DNA of 64,000 nucleotides, from contig NZ_JAFFSU010000001.1 in assembly GCF_017948455.1 (NCBI RefSeq), forward strand, positions 248,001-312,000, read 5' to 3'. The translations under genes and the position numbers were made by a program. The DNA comes from Streptomyces sp. GESEQ-4 (lineage in GTDB: Bacteria > Actinomycetota > Actinomycetes > Streptomycetales > Streptomycetaceae). This document shows positions 8,053 through 16,117 of the stretch, piece by piece. How positions within the stretch are numbered: position 1 is the stretch's first letter; each line of letters begins with the position of its first letter. The notes below the pieces were generated by a model, which did not search any database, was not told where the DNA came from, and saw only the letters and a program-made list of their open reading frames with translations.

Positions 8053-9162
8053 ATGGATCTCACCTTCAGCGAGGAGCAGGACGAACTGCGCAAGGTCGTA
8101 CGCGCGTTCCTCGCCCGGCACTCCGGCGAGGCCGCCGTACGCCGCCTCGCCGCCGACCCGCACGGTCTCGACGCCGTGGTCTGGCGGCGCATGGCCACCG
8201 AACTCGGCCTGCAGGGACTCGCCATACCGGAGGAGTACGGCGGCTCGGGCTTCGGTTACGTCGATCTCGGCATCGTCTTCGAGGAGGCGGGCCGCGCCCT
8301 GCTCTGCGCGCCGTACTTCGCGACCGTGGCCCTGGCCGCCGAGGCGCTCCTGCGCTGCGACGACGAGCAGGCCCGCGCCGACCTCCTGCCCGGCATCGCG
8401 TCCGGCGCGACGGTGGCCACGCTGGCGCTGACCGAGGAGAACGGCCGCTGGGACGAGACGGGCATCGGCCTCACGGCAGGCGACGACAACCGGCTCACCG
8501 GAGTCAAGACGTACGTCCCCGACGGCCATCTCGCCGACCTGTTCCTGGTCGCCGCCCGCACCGCGTCCGGCATCAGCCTCTTCGCCGTCGAAGCCGACGC
8601 CCCGGGCCTCACCCGCACCCTCCTCCCCACCCTCGACCAGACCCGCAAACAGGCCCGCGTGGAGTTCCGGGACACCCCCGCCCGGCTGATCGGCACCGAG
8701 GGCACCGCCTGGCCCGCACTGCGCCGCACCCTCGCCACCGCCTCCGTCCTGCTCGCCGCCGAACAGGTCGGGGGAGCCGCCGCGGCCCTGGACACCGCCG
8801 TGTCCTACGCGAGGATCCGCGTCCAGTACGGCAGGCCGATCGGCTCCTTCCAGGGCGTCAAGCACAAGTGCGCCGACATGCTCACCGAGATCGAGTCGGC
8901 GCGCTCGGCGGCGTACGGCGGCCTGTGGGCACTGGACGCCGGGGACGAGACGCGGACCGCGATCGCCGCGGCGCTGGCCCAGGCCTTCTGCTCGGAGGCG
9001 TTCACCAAGGTCGCGGGCGACAGCATCCAGGTGCACGGCGGGATCGGCTTCACCTGGGAACACCCCGCCCACCTCTATCTGAAACGGGCCAAGAGCTCCG
9101 AGGTGCTGCTGGGGACGCCCGCGTACCACCGGGAGCTGCTGGCCGCCCGGCTCGGCATCTAG
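8053..9162 (+). CDS. acyl-CoA dehydrogenase, small-subunit type (first of a pair)
   Basis: A 369-residue acyl-CoA dehydrogenase with FSEEQDELRKVVRAFLARHS at the N-terminus, LALTEENGRWDET in the middle domain and IQVHGGIGFTWEHPAHLYLKR at the C-terminus. It lies 27 bp before a second, different acyl-CoA dehydrogenase. Adjacent non-identical pairs form alpha2beta2 heterotetramers in actinobacterial steroid side-chain degradation (FadE26/27, FadE28/29 types), so the two are probably one enzyme. Partner binding and chain-length preference cannot be read from sequence. Confidence 0.94.
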   Translation: MDLTFSEEQDELRKVVRAFLARHSGEAAVRRLAADPHGLDAVVWRRMATELGLQGLAIPEEYGGSGFGYVDLGIVFEEAGRALLCAPYFATVALAAEALLRCDDEQARADLLPGIASGATVATLALTEENGRWDETGIGLTAGDDNRLTGVKTYVPDGHLADLFLVAARTASGISLFAVEADAPGLTRTLLPTLDQTRKQARVEFRDTPARLIGTEGTAWPALRRTLATASVLLAAEQVGGAAAALDTAVSYARIRVQYGRPIGSFQGVKHKCADMLTEIESARSAAYGGLWALDAGDETRTAIAAALAQAFCSEAFTKVAGDSIQVHGGIGFTWEHPAHLYLKRAKSSEVLLGTPAYHRELLAARLGI

Positions 9163-9183
9163 GAGATCTAGGAGATCTAGGAG
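9157..9183 (+). repeat. 9-bp tandem repeat over a stop codon and Shine-Dalgarno
   Basis: Three perfect head-to-tail copies of ATCTAGGAG occupy 9157-9165, 9166-9174 and 9175-9183. The first copy contains the TAG stop of the upstream dehydrogenase (9160-9162), and each copy carries AGGAG; the last serves the ATG at 9190. It looks like a slippage expansion that leaves three possible ribosome-binding sites. Confidence 0.9.
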
Positions 9184-9189
9184 AGCGTC

Positions 9190-10389
9190 ATGGAGATCCC
9201 GGAGAGCGACATGGAGCTGGACTTCGGACCCGCGGTACGCGACTTCCGCGACGAGCTGCGCGACTGGCTCGCCGAGCACCTGGTGGGGGAGTTCGCCGAG
9301 CACAAAGGGGTGGGCGGCCCGACCGACGGCGCCGCCTGGGAGGTGCGGCTGGCCTGGGACCGCGAGCTGTCCGCCGGGAACTGGCTGGGCGTGGGCTGGC
9401 CGAAGGAGTACGGCGGCCGGGGGCTGGGCCTCGTCGAGGAGATCGTCTTCGAGTATGAGTACGCGCGGGCCAACGCCCCCTACCGGGCCACCTGCGGCGC
9501 CCTCGACCTGCTCGGCCCGATGCTGCTCGCGACGGGCAGCGAGGAGCAGAAGAAGCGCTTCCTGCCGCCGATCCTCGCCGTGGAGGAGCTGTGGGGCCAG
9601 GGCTTCAGCGAACCCGGCGCCGGCTCCGACCTGGCGTCCGTCCGCACCAGGGCCGGACTCGACGGAGAGGAGTGGGTGATCGACGGGCAGAAGGTCTGGA
9701 TGTCCTTCGGCGACCACGCCGACTGGCTCTACGTCCTCGCCCGCACCGACCCGGATTCCCAGCGGCACAAGGGCCTGACCATGCTGCTGGTGCCGACCGA
9801 CCAGCCCGGCGTCGACATCCGCCCGATCCGCAATCTGGCCGGCCAGGACGAGTTCGCCGAAGTCTTCCTGTCCGGCGCACGCACCTCCGCCGACCTGGTC
9901 GTGGGCGAGGTCGGCGGCGGCTGGCGCACGGCGATGACCACCCTCGGCATCGAACGCGGCACCACGCTGCTGCCCCTCCAGCTCAGCTACGAGCGCGAGG
10001 CCGACGCCCTGATCGAACTGGCCCGGGAGCGCGGCGCCCTCGACGATCCCATGCTGCGCCGCCGGATCCTGGACGCCTGGATCTCCGTACGCATCATGCG
10101 CACCACCAACATGCGGACCGTGGCCGAACTGATCGCGGGCCGCACGCCCGGCGCCCAGGCGACCACGGCGAAGCTGTACGCCTCCACGCGCCACCAGCAA
10201 CTCGGCCATCTGGCCATGGAACTGGCGGGCCCCGCCGGGCAGATCGTCGGCGAGGACTACGGCCTGGACACCCGGCAGCGGTCCTTCCTGCTCTCCCTCG
10301 CGGAGACGATCTACGGCGGTTCCAGCGAGATCCAGCGCAACATCATCGGCGAGCAGGTGCTCGGACTCCCGAAGGACCCGCGGCCATGA
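9190..10389 (+). CDS. acyl-CoA dehydrogenase, large-subunit type (second of a pair)
   Basis: A 399-residue acyl-CoA dehydrogenase with PAVRDFRDELRDWLAEHL, WPKEYGGRGLGLVEE, GFSEPGAGSDLASVRTRA and a typical C-terminus ETIYGGSSEIQRNIIGEQVL. It starts at ATG 9190, the best fit to the repeated AGGAG, or possibly at ATG 9211 (MELDFG). It follows the small-subunit gene at 8053 and overlaps the next gene by ATGA. The pair likely forms one heteromeric flavoprotein that dehydrogenates a bulky acyl-CoA. Confidence 0.94.
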   Translation: MEIPESDMELDFGPAVRDFRDELRDWLAEHLVGEFAEHKGVGGPTDGAAWEVRLAWDRELSAGNWLGVGWPKEYGGRGLGLVEEIVFEYEYARANAPYRATCGALDLLGPMLLATGSEEQKKRFLPPILAVEELWGQGFSEPGAGSDLASVRTRAGLDGEEWVIDGQKVWMSFGDHADWLYVLARTDPDSQRHKGLTMLLVPTDQPGVDIRPIRNLAGQDEFAEVFLSGARTSADLVVGEVGGGWRTAMTTLGIERGTTLLPLQLSYEREADALIELARERGALDDPMLRRRILDAWISVRIMRTTNMRTVAELIAGRTPGAQATTAKLYASTRHQQLGHLAMELAGPAGQIVGEDYGLDTRQRSFLLSLAETIYGGSSEIQRNIIGEQVLGLPKDPRP

Positions 10390-10898
10390 GCGGGCCGGCG
10401 GACCGTATCGACCGCATCGAGTCCCAGCTGGCCATCCAGCAACTCCCCATCCGCTACGCCCTCGCGGTCGACGGCCGTGACCTCGACGCCTGGGTCGGCT
10501 GCTTCCGGCCCGACGTGGACATGGGCCGCCACGGCAGCGGCAGGCAGGCCCTGCGCGCCTACATCGAGCCGCTCGTCCGCGGCTTCCACCGCTCCATCCA
10601 CCAGATCTGCGGTCACCGCGTCGAGTTCACCGGCCGCGACACCGCGACGGGCTCGGTGTACTGCCGGGCCGAACACGAGGTGGGGGAGCGGTGGATCGTC
10701 ATGGCGATCCGCTATCTCGACGACTACGCGCGCGTGGGCGGCGAGTGGTACTTCTCCCGTCGCCGCGAACAGCACTGGTACGCGGCCGATGTGACCGAAC
10801 GCCCGCAGTCCGTCGGCTTCGACAGCTGGGCGAGGGCCGGTGAACCAGCACTGCCGGACGCCTTTCCCACCTGGGCCGCCTTCTGGAAGGAGACGTGA
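10386..10898 (+). CDS. SnoaL/NTF2-like protein
   Basis: A 170-residue small alpha+beta barrel protein of the NTF2/SnoaL type: IESQLAIQQLPIRYALAVDG then DLDAWVGCFRPDVDMG is the usual helix-strand opening, and YLDDYARVGGEWYFSRRREQHWY the closing strands. Such domains serve as small hydratases, isomerases or lyases, or as ligand binders. The ATG overlaps the upstream stop as ATGA (10386-10389), and the next SDR gene starts immediately after its stop, so it is tightly embedded in the operon. Function is not assignable beyond the fold. Confidence 0.82.
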   Translation: MSGPADRIDRIESQLAIQQLPIRYALAVDGRDLDAWVGCFRPDVDMGRHGSGRQALRAYIEPLVRGFHRSIHQICGHRVEFTGRDTATGSVYCRAEHEVGERWIVMAIRYLDDYARVGGEWYFSRRREQHWYAADVTERPQSVGFDSWARAGEPALPDAFPTWAAFWKET

Positions 10899-11651
10899 AT
10901 GCGACTCAAGAGGAAGGTCGCGCTGGTCACCGGCGGCGGCCAGGGCGTGGGCCGCGGCATCGCGCTCGCGCTGGCCACCGAGGGCGCCGCCGTCGTCATC
11001 ACGGGCCGCACCGAGAGCAAGCTGAAGGACACGGCCGCGGAGATCGCCGGGCGCGGGGGCCGGGCACACACCGTCGTGGGGGACGTATGCGAACGCTCCG
11101 ACGTCGACCACATGGTGGCTCAGACGCTACGGGAGTTCGGCGCGCTGGACGTGCTCGTCAACAACGCGCAGTCCTCGGTTCAGCGGCGGCTCGAGCAGAC
11201 GTCGTACGACGATCTCGAACTCGCCTATCGCAGCGGCCCGTTGGCGACCTTCCACGCGATGCAGGCCGCGTTGCCCTGGTTGCGGGAGAGCCGGGGCAGC
11301 GTCGTCAACCTCGGTTCGTCGACCGCCGTCCAGGGCGATCCGACCTTCGCGTCCTACGCGATGGCCAAGGAGGCGATCCGCGGTCTGACCCGGGTCGCCG
11401 CACGGGAGTGGGGCACCTACGGCATCCGGGTGAACGTCATCTGCCCGGCCGCCCTCAGCCCGGCCGCGGAGCTGTATCTCACCGCCCATCCCGAACACGC
11501 CGAACGTCTCGCCGCGGACATTCCGTTGGGGCGGCTCGGTGATCCGGAGGAGGACATCGGCCGGGCGGTGGCGGCGCTGGTGAGCGACGACATGGCGTAT
11601 CTGACGGGGGCGACGCTGATGTTGGAGGGTGGTCGGACGCTGATCGGGTGA
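10899..11651 (+). CDS. SDR family oxidoreductase
   Basis: A classical short-chain dehydrogenase of 250 residues. The cofactor motif is LVTGGGQGVGRGIALAL, the structural motif is VNNAQSS, and the active site is GSSTAVQGDP followed by YAMAK. It probably oxidises a 3-hydroxyacyl-CoA or a ring hydroxyl using NAD(P). It is last in the operon begun at 8053, and its 3' end faces the TetR gene across a dispersed hairpin repeat. Confidence 0.93.
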   Translation: MRLKRKVALVTGGGQGVGRGIALALATEGAAVVITGRTESKLKDTAAEIAGRGGRAHTVVGDVCERSDVDHMVAQTLREFGALDVLVNNAQSSVQRRLEQTSYDDLELAYRSGPLATFHAMQAALPWLRESRGSVVNLGSSTAVQGDPTFASYAMAKEAIRGLTRVAAREWGTYGIRVNVICPAALSPAAELYLTAHPEHAERLAADIPLGRLGDPEEDIGRAVAALVSDDMAYLTGATLMLEGGRTLIG

Positions 11652-11662
11652 GGGATGCGGTT

Positions 11663-11712
11663 CGCCGGCTGCGGGCCGGTGGGGGCTGGTCGCGCAGTTC
11701 CCCGCGCCGGCG
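11663..11712 (+). repeat. dispersed intergenic hairpin repeat, copy A
   Basis: Core GGTGGGGGCTGGTCGCGCAG followed by TTCCCCGCGCC, bounded by complementary arms CGCCGGC (11663-11669) and GCCGGCG (11706-11712). It fills the gap between two convergent genes. It matches copies B-G in this window and is likely a bidirectional terminator-like element. Confidence 0.85.
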
Positions 11713-11715
11713 ATT

Positions 11716-12264
11716 TCAGGTACGGGCGCGGATCGCGCTCGCGACCACATCGAAGAGGCGATCGGCACGTGGCGCGAGCGAGGGTTGATCGCCGAGCCAG
11801 GCGAGCGCCGCGATCAGTGCGAACAAGTCGGTGCCGTCGATATCGCTCCGCGCCGTGCCGGCGGCCTGGGCACGGGTGAGGAGTCGCGCACCCGCTGCGC
11901 GCAGGGTGACGCACGAGGCGTGGAGTGCGGATTCGGGGTCATCGATGGCGGCTGCCATCAGCACGGTCACGCCCCGGTACTCGGTGGTCCACGCCACGCA
12001 GTCGCGCAGCCACGACACGAGCGCGTCTTCGGGCGAGCCCGACGTCTCGAACTCGCCTGCCTTTGCCGTCAGTTCCTCGAAACTCGTGTGGAGCAGGGCC
12101 TCGAGCAGCGCCTCGCGCGTCGGGAAGTGCCGCAGCAGGGTCGCGAGCCCGACATCGGCCCTGCGCGCGATGTCGCGCAGTGACACATCGACGCCTTGCT
12201 CTGAGATGGCGGCGCCCGCTACGGCGAGCACGTGGTCGCGGTTCTTCCTGGCGTCGGCCCGCAT
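11716..12264 (-). CDS. TetR family transcriptional regulator
   Basis: A 182-residue TetR protein: MRADARKNRDHVLAVAGAAI, then the helix-turn-helix VSLRDIARRADVGLATLLRHFPTRE within the first 60 residues, and a helical ligand-binding domain after it. The start at 12262-12264 is supported by GAGGGA upstream; a longer reading upstream is an antisense extension. It is divergent from the MDR oxidoreductase at 12376, and three repeated operator-like sites lie between them. It most likely represses both itself and that oxidoreductase. Confidence 0.93.
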   Translation of the reverse strand: MRADARKNRDHVLAVAGAAISEQGVDVSLRDIARRADVGLATLLRHFPTREALLEALLHTSFEELTAKAGEFETSGSPEDALVSWLRDCVAWTTEYRGVTVLMAAAIDDPESALHASCVTLRAAGARLLTRAQAAGTARSDIDGTDLFALIAALAWLGDQPSLAPRADRLFDVVASAIRART

Positions 12265-12283
12265 CTGTCCCTCTTGACTATCC

Positions 12284-12338
12284 GGATCAGTGGTCCATAT
12301 ATTCGGATCAGTGGTCCACTTATGTGGATCGCTGATCC
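12284..12338. promoter_or_regulatory. triple TetR-type operator with 21-bp spacing
   Basis: GGATCAGTGGTCC at 12284-12296 and 12305-12317, and an inverted variant GGATCGCTGATCC at 12326-12338. Each is an imperfect 13-bp palindrome, and the three begin exactly 21 bp apart, about two helical turns, so bound dimers would face the same side. They sit between a TetR gene and its divergent partner. Confidence 0.8.
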
Positions 12339-12375
12339 GAATAAGCCTATCCCGCAGTGCGGGCAGGAGAAAACG

Positions 12376-13386
12376 ATGCCGACACACACGATGAGGGCGG
12401 TCCGGCTCCATGAGCACGGCGGCCCTGAAGTCCTGCGCTACGACGAGGTGCCGATTCCCGAGCCGGGGCCGGGTGAGGTGCTCGCTCGCGTGCACGCGGC
12501 CGGCGTCAACCCTCCGGACTGGTACCTGCGCGGCGGACTGACCAAGATGCCCGGGGAGGCGGAGTCGACGGTCAGCCTGCCGGTGATTCCCGGGACCGAC
12601 GTGTCGGGCGTCGTCGAGGCCGTCGCCGCGGACGTGGACGGCCTCGCCGTAGGTGATGAAGTCTTCGGTCTTCTGCGTTTCCCCAGCTTCGACGGCCGCG
12701 CATACGCCGAGTACGTGGCCGCGCCCGTGTCGGACCTCGCACGCAAGCCGGCCGGCATCGACCACGTGCACGCCGCCGGGGCGCCCATGGCCGGGCTGAC
12801 GGCATGGCAGTTCCTGATCGACGTCGGACACGATCACCCGTCGCCCTTCCAGGAGGCGCGGCATCGTCCGACGGCGCTCGACGCCGACACGACGGTGCTC
12901 ATCAACGGAGCCGCGGGTGGAGTGGGGCACTTCGCGCTACAGCTGGCGAAGTGGAAGGGTGCGCGTGTCATCGCGGTGGCGTCGGCCGCGCACGAATGGT
13001 TCCTGAGTGAGCTCGGCGCCGATCAGTTCATCGACTACACCAAGAGCCGTCCCGAGGAACTCGTGCACGACGTCGACCTCGTTCTCGACACCGTCGGCGG
13101 CCCCCACAGCAGCCGCCTCCTGCGCACACTCAAGCGCGGCGGGGCCCTCTTCCCGGTGTTCCCGGGCGAATTCGACGAAGCGGAGACCGCCAAGCTGGAC
13201 GTCACGGTCTCGATCGCCCAGGTCCGCTCGCACGGCACGCAACTCGCTGAACTGGGACGCCTGCTCGACACCGGCACGGTCCGCGTCGCGATCGACAGCA
13301 CGTTTCCGCTCGCGGAGGCCCGAGCGGCACACGAACGCGCCGCCCGAGGGCACATCCAGGGCAAGATCGTGCTCACGGTCGCTTAG
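12376..13386 (+). CDS. NADP-dependent MDR oxidoreductase (quinone reductase-like)
   Basis: A 336-residue medium-chain dehydrogenase/reductase of the quinone oxidoreductase type: MRAVRLHEHGGPEVLRYDEV, PGTDVSGVVEAVAADV, and the nucleotide-binding INGAAGGVGHFALQLAKWKG. No catalytic-zinc Cys pattern is visible. The ATG at 12376 follows AGGAGA. It would reduce quinones or alpha,beta-unsaturated carbonyls with NADPH. With the divergent TetR gene and operators it forms a self-contained detoxification-type unit inside the cluster. Confidence 0.93.
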   Translation: MPTHTMRAVRLHEHGGPEVLRYDEVPIPEPGPGEVLARVHAAGVNPPDWYLRGGLTKMPGEAESTVSLPVIPGTDVSGVVEAVAADVDGLAVGDEVFGLLRFPSFDGRAYAEYVAAPVSDLARKPAGIDHVHAAGAPMAGLTAWQFLIDVGHDHPSPFQEARHRPTALDADTTVLINGAAGGVGHFALQLAKWKGARVIAVASAAHEWFLSELGADQFIDYTKSRPEELVHDVDLVLDTVGGPHSSRLLRTLKRGGALFPVFPGEFDEAETAKLDVTVSIAQVRSHGTQLAELGRLLDTGTVRVAIDSTFPLAEARAAHERAARGHIQGKIVLTVA

Positions 13387-13417
13387 GCGGACAGTTCCTA
13401 GCGTCAGGCCACTTCCG

Positions 13418-13476
13418 TATCGATCGGTGCAGATGTGCTACGGTCCCGTTCGGCATCGTTCAGTACCGATCGGTGC
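13418..13476. promoter_or_regulatory. paired palindromic operator candidates
   Basis: TATCGATCGGTGC at 13418-13430 and TACCGATCGGTGC at 13464-13476 are near-identical direct copies 46 bp apart; the second contains the perfect palindrome ACCGATCGGT. They lie just upstream of the SDR gene. A TetR-family regulator is the usual binder of such sites; it need not be the one at 11716, whose operators differ. Confidence 0.6.
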
Positions 13477-13499
13477 GGAAATTCGTGGAGGTCATGGGC

Positions 13500-14249
13500 A
13501 TGGGACAGCTCGAAGGTAAGACCGCCGTCATCACCGGCGGCAGCAGCGGGATCGGCCTGGCGGCTGCGAAGCGACTCGCGGCCGAGGGTGCGCATGTGTT
13601 CATCACCGGCCGCCGCAAGACCGCGCTGGACGCGGCCGTGGAGGCCATCGGCCCGTCGGCGGCCACCGCGGTGGCCGGTGATGTCTCCGACCTGGCCGAC
13701 CTGGACCGCCTGTACGACGCGGTCCGCGCCCGGGGCCGGGGCCTGGACGTGGTCTTCGCGAACGCGGGGAGCGGCGCGCTCGCGACACTGGAGCAGACCA
13801 CCGAGCAACACCTGGACCAGATCTTCGGTGTCAACGTGCGCGGCACGCTGTTCACCGTGCAGAAGGCGCTGCCTCTCCTCAACGACGGCGCGTCGGTGAT
13901 CCTGAACTCCTCGGTGCGCGCCGACGACGGGGTCGCGGCGTTCGGCACGTACGCGGCCTCCAAGGCGGCGATCCGGTCCTTCGCCCGGACCTGGGCCAAC
14001 GAGCTCAAGAGCCGCAACGTCCGGGTCAACGCGATCTCCCCGGGCACCATCGACACGCCCGGACTCGACGCCGTGGTCAGCGCGGAGGACGCGTCCGTCA
14101 CCAAGGCGCAGTTCGCCGCGGGCGTCCCGCTCGGCCGGATCGCGGACCCGGCCGAGGTCGCCCATGTGGTCGCCTTCCTCGCTTCCGAGCGGAGCAGCTT
14201 CATCCTCGGAGCCAACCTGTACGTCGACGGCGGCGAGAACCAGATCTGA
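13500..14249 (+). CDS. SDR family oxidoreductase
   Basis: A short-chain dehydrogenase of about 249 residues with VITGGSSGIGLAAAKRL, NAGSGA, the catalytic Ser region LNSSVRADDG and YAASK. GGAGG at 13487-13491 fits the ATG at 13500 better than the ATG at 13494. It is monocistronic: preceded by its own operator-like repeats and followed by a convergent CoA-transferase gene. Similar SDRs act on diverse ketones; the substrate is unknown. Confidence 0.92.
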   Translation: MGQLEGKTAVITGGSSGIGLAAAKRLAAEGAHVFITGRRKTALDAAVEAIGPSAATAVAGDVSDLADLDRLYDAVRARGRGLDVVFANAGSGALATLEQTTEQHLDQIFGVNVRGTLFTVQKALPLLNDGASVILNSSVRADDGVAAFGTYAASKAAIRSFARTWANELKSRNVRVNAISPGTIDTPGLDAVVSAEDASVTKAQFAAGVPLGRIADPAEVAHVVAFLASERSSFILGANLYVDGGENQI

Positions 14250-14280
14250 CCAGCGCTGTCCCAGCTTTCCCAACCAGGCC

Positions 14281-15492
14281 CTAGACGACCCCCCGCGCAC
14301 GCAGCTCCGCCAGCCGCGTCTCCGTCACCCCCGCCAGCCTGCCCAGCACCTCGGCCGTGTGCTCGCCCAGTGCGGGCGGCGGGGTGTAGCCGTCGACGGG
14401 GGTGGCGGACAGGCGGATCGGATTGGCGAGCAGGGGGAGTCGGCCGGAGAGCGGGTCCTCGACCTCGACCAGCATCTCGCGGTGGCGGATCTGGGGGTCG
14501 GCGAAGACCTCGGGCATCTCGTTGAACGGGCCCGCGGGGACGTCGTGTTCGTCCAGGACGGCCAGCCATTCGTCGCGGGTCCGGGTGCGGAGGATCTCCT
14601 CCAGCACCGGCAGGATCTGCTCGCGGTGCGCGATCCGGGCGGACGTCGAGGCGAACCGCGGGTCCTGCAACAGATCCGTACGGTCGGCCGCCGTGCAGAA
14701 GGCGGCGAACTGTTTGTCGTTGCCCGCGACCAGGAAGATCGGCTTGTCCTTGCACTCGAAGGCCTGGGACGGGATGCCGCCGTAGCCCCCGTTCCCGCGC
14801 CGCTGCGGGACCTGACCCGACACCAGGTAGTTCATCGCGAAGTGGGACAGCGAGGCGAGCCCGCAGTCCAGCAGGGACAGGTCGATGAACTGGCCCTCGC
14901 CGGTGGTGTCCCGGTGCCGCAGAGCGGCGAGCACGGCCGTGGCGGCGTACAGGCCGGTGAGGATGTCGACCATGCTGACGCCGACCTTCATCGGCTCCTC
15001 GGGGTGACCGGAGACGCTCATCATCCCGGACATCGCCTGGAAGATGCCGTCGTAGCCGGGGCGTTGCGCATACGGCCCGGTCTGGCCGAAGCCGGTCACG
15101 GAGAGGTACACGAGCCGGGGGTTGAGCGCGCGCAGGCTCTCGTGGTCGAGCCCGTACTTCGCGAGCGTCCCCGCGCGGAAATTCTCCACCACGACGTCCG
15201 ACCGGGCGGCCAGCGCACGGATCAGCTCCTGGCCCTCGGCGGTGGCGTGGTTGACGGTGACCGACCGCTTGTTGCGGTTGCAGGCGAGATAGAACGCGGC
15301 CGTGTCGGTGCGCTCGCCGTCCGGGCCGGCGGGGAAGGGCGGCCCGTACGTCCGGGAGTCGTCGCCGCTGCCCGGCCGCTCCACCTTGATCACCTCCGCG
15401 CCCAGGTCGCCCAGCATCTGCGTGGCCAGCGGGGCCGCGAGGATGCGGGACAGGTCGAGGACGCGGATCCCGGCCAGGGCGGTAGACGGCAT
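14281..15492 (-). CDS. CaiB/BaiF family (class III) CoA-transferase
   Basis: A 403-residue class III CoA-transferase with GIRVLDLSRILAAPLATQML, LGAEVIKVERPGSGDDSR, CNRNKRSVTVN and the segment SMVDILTGLYA, whose Asp (residue 176) is the expected catalytic carboxylate. It moves CoA from an acyl-CoA donor to a free acid, or epimerises 2-methyl branches in the racemase branch of the family. GGGGAGGG lies 5 bases before the ATG at 15490-15492. It is divergent from the thioesterase/hydratase operon and shares its AT-rich promoter region. Confidence 0.95.
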   Translation of the reverse strand: MPSTALAGIRVLDLSRILAAPLATQMLGDLGAEVIKVERPGSGDDSRTYGPPFPAGPDGERTDTAAFYLACNRNKRSVTVNHATAEGQELIRALAARSDVVVENFRAGTLAKYGLDHESLRALNPRLVYLSVTGFGQTGPYAQRPGYDGIFQAMSGMMSVSGHPEEPMKVGVSMVDILTGLYAATAVLAALRHRDTTGEGQFIDLSLLDCGLASLSHFAMNYLVSGQVPQRRGNGGYGGIPSQAFECKDKPIFLVAGNDKQFAAFCTAADRTDLLQDPRFASTSARIAHREQILPVLEEILRTRTRDEWLAVLDEHDVPAGPFNEMPEVFADPQIRHREMLVEVEDPLSGRLPLLANPIRLSATPVDGYTPPPALGEHTAEVLGRLAGVTETRLAELRARGVV

Positions 15493-15618
15493 CGAGCACC
15501 CTCCCCTTCTCGAGTTTCTAATGAGTTAGATAAATGCTACATCTACTCCTCGCGGATGGCGTTGAATCATGTAACTATATGGATCTGCACTGCGAGGCAG
15601 AGACCGGAAGGTGCGCGG
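15493..15618. promoter_or_regulatory. divergent promoter with shared operator motifs
   Basis: This gap contains TCTAATGAGTTAGA (15517-15530), an inverted repeat with TCTAA/TTAGA arms, matching CTAATGAGTCAG at 2578. It also contains GTTGAATCATGTAACTA (15561-15577), which matches 2594-2610 in 14 of 17 positions. Both motif types therefore recur together in two divergent promoters of the cluster. Confidence 0.6.
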
Positions 15619-16113
15619 ATGACCGTCGCGGCGAGGAGCCTCACCGACCAGGAACAGCGCGAACGCCGCGAGTGGTTCCGGACCCGCTGGGAGCGCGGGG
15701 TCAAGTTCAACCGCGACTGCGGCATGCGCATCCTGCGCTGGGACCCGGACGGCATCGAGATGGTCCTGCCCTACGCCGAGTCGCTCTCCGCCCACGAAGG
15801 CGTCTTCCACGGCGGGGTGATCTCGGCGCTCATCGACACCGCGGGCGCCGGAGCCGTGATCGCCGGGCACGACTTCGACAAGGGCAGCCTGCTGAGCACC
15901 GTGTCGATGTCCGTGCAGTACCTCGCGCCCGCCCGCGGCCGGGAGGCCGTCGCCCACGCGCGCTGCGTCCGACGCGGCCGGCGGCTGCACTTCGCCGACG
16001 TGGAGGTACGTATGCCGGACGGCCGGATCTGCGCGCGAGGCCAGGTGGTGGTGACCATCTCCGGGGAACGGGCCGGTGTCGGCGACCCCATCGAACCGCT
16101 GACGGAGGAGTGA
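15619..16113 (+). CDS. PaaI-type acyl-CoA thioesterase
   Basis: A 164-residue hot-dog thioesterase. EGVFHGGVISALIDTAGAGA is the typical HGG motif region of the PaaI/4HBT group, followed by LSTVSMSVQYLAPARG. It hydrolyses acyl-CoA thioesters and may release CoA from dead-end intermediates. ATG 15619 follows GGAAGG. It heads a rightward operon that continues through 22745 except for the divergent regulator. Confidence 0.9.
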   Translation: MTVAARSLTDQEQRERREWFRTRWERGVKFNRDCGMRILRWDPDGIEMVLPYAESLSAHEGVFHGGVISALIDTAGAGAVIAGHDFDKGSLLSTVSMSVQYLAPARGREAVAHARCVRRGRRLHFADVEVRMPDGRICARGQVVVTISGERAGVGDPIEPLTEE

Positions 16114-16117
16114 CGAC

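Noticed and set aside
8005..10209. Long open reading frame (734 codons) on the minus strand opposite the dehydrogenase pair
   Set aside because: It is the antisense of two clear acyl-CoA dehydrogenase genes. High GC makes long antisense frames common, and its translation matches no family.
12265..12930. N-terminal extension of the TetR frame
   Set aside because: It is antisense to the MDR oxidoreductase. The ATG at 12262-12264 has a good Shine-Dalgarno and begins a normal TetR N-terminus.
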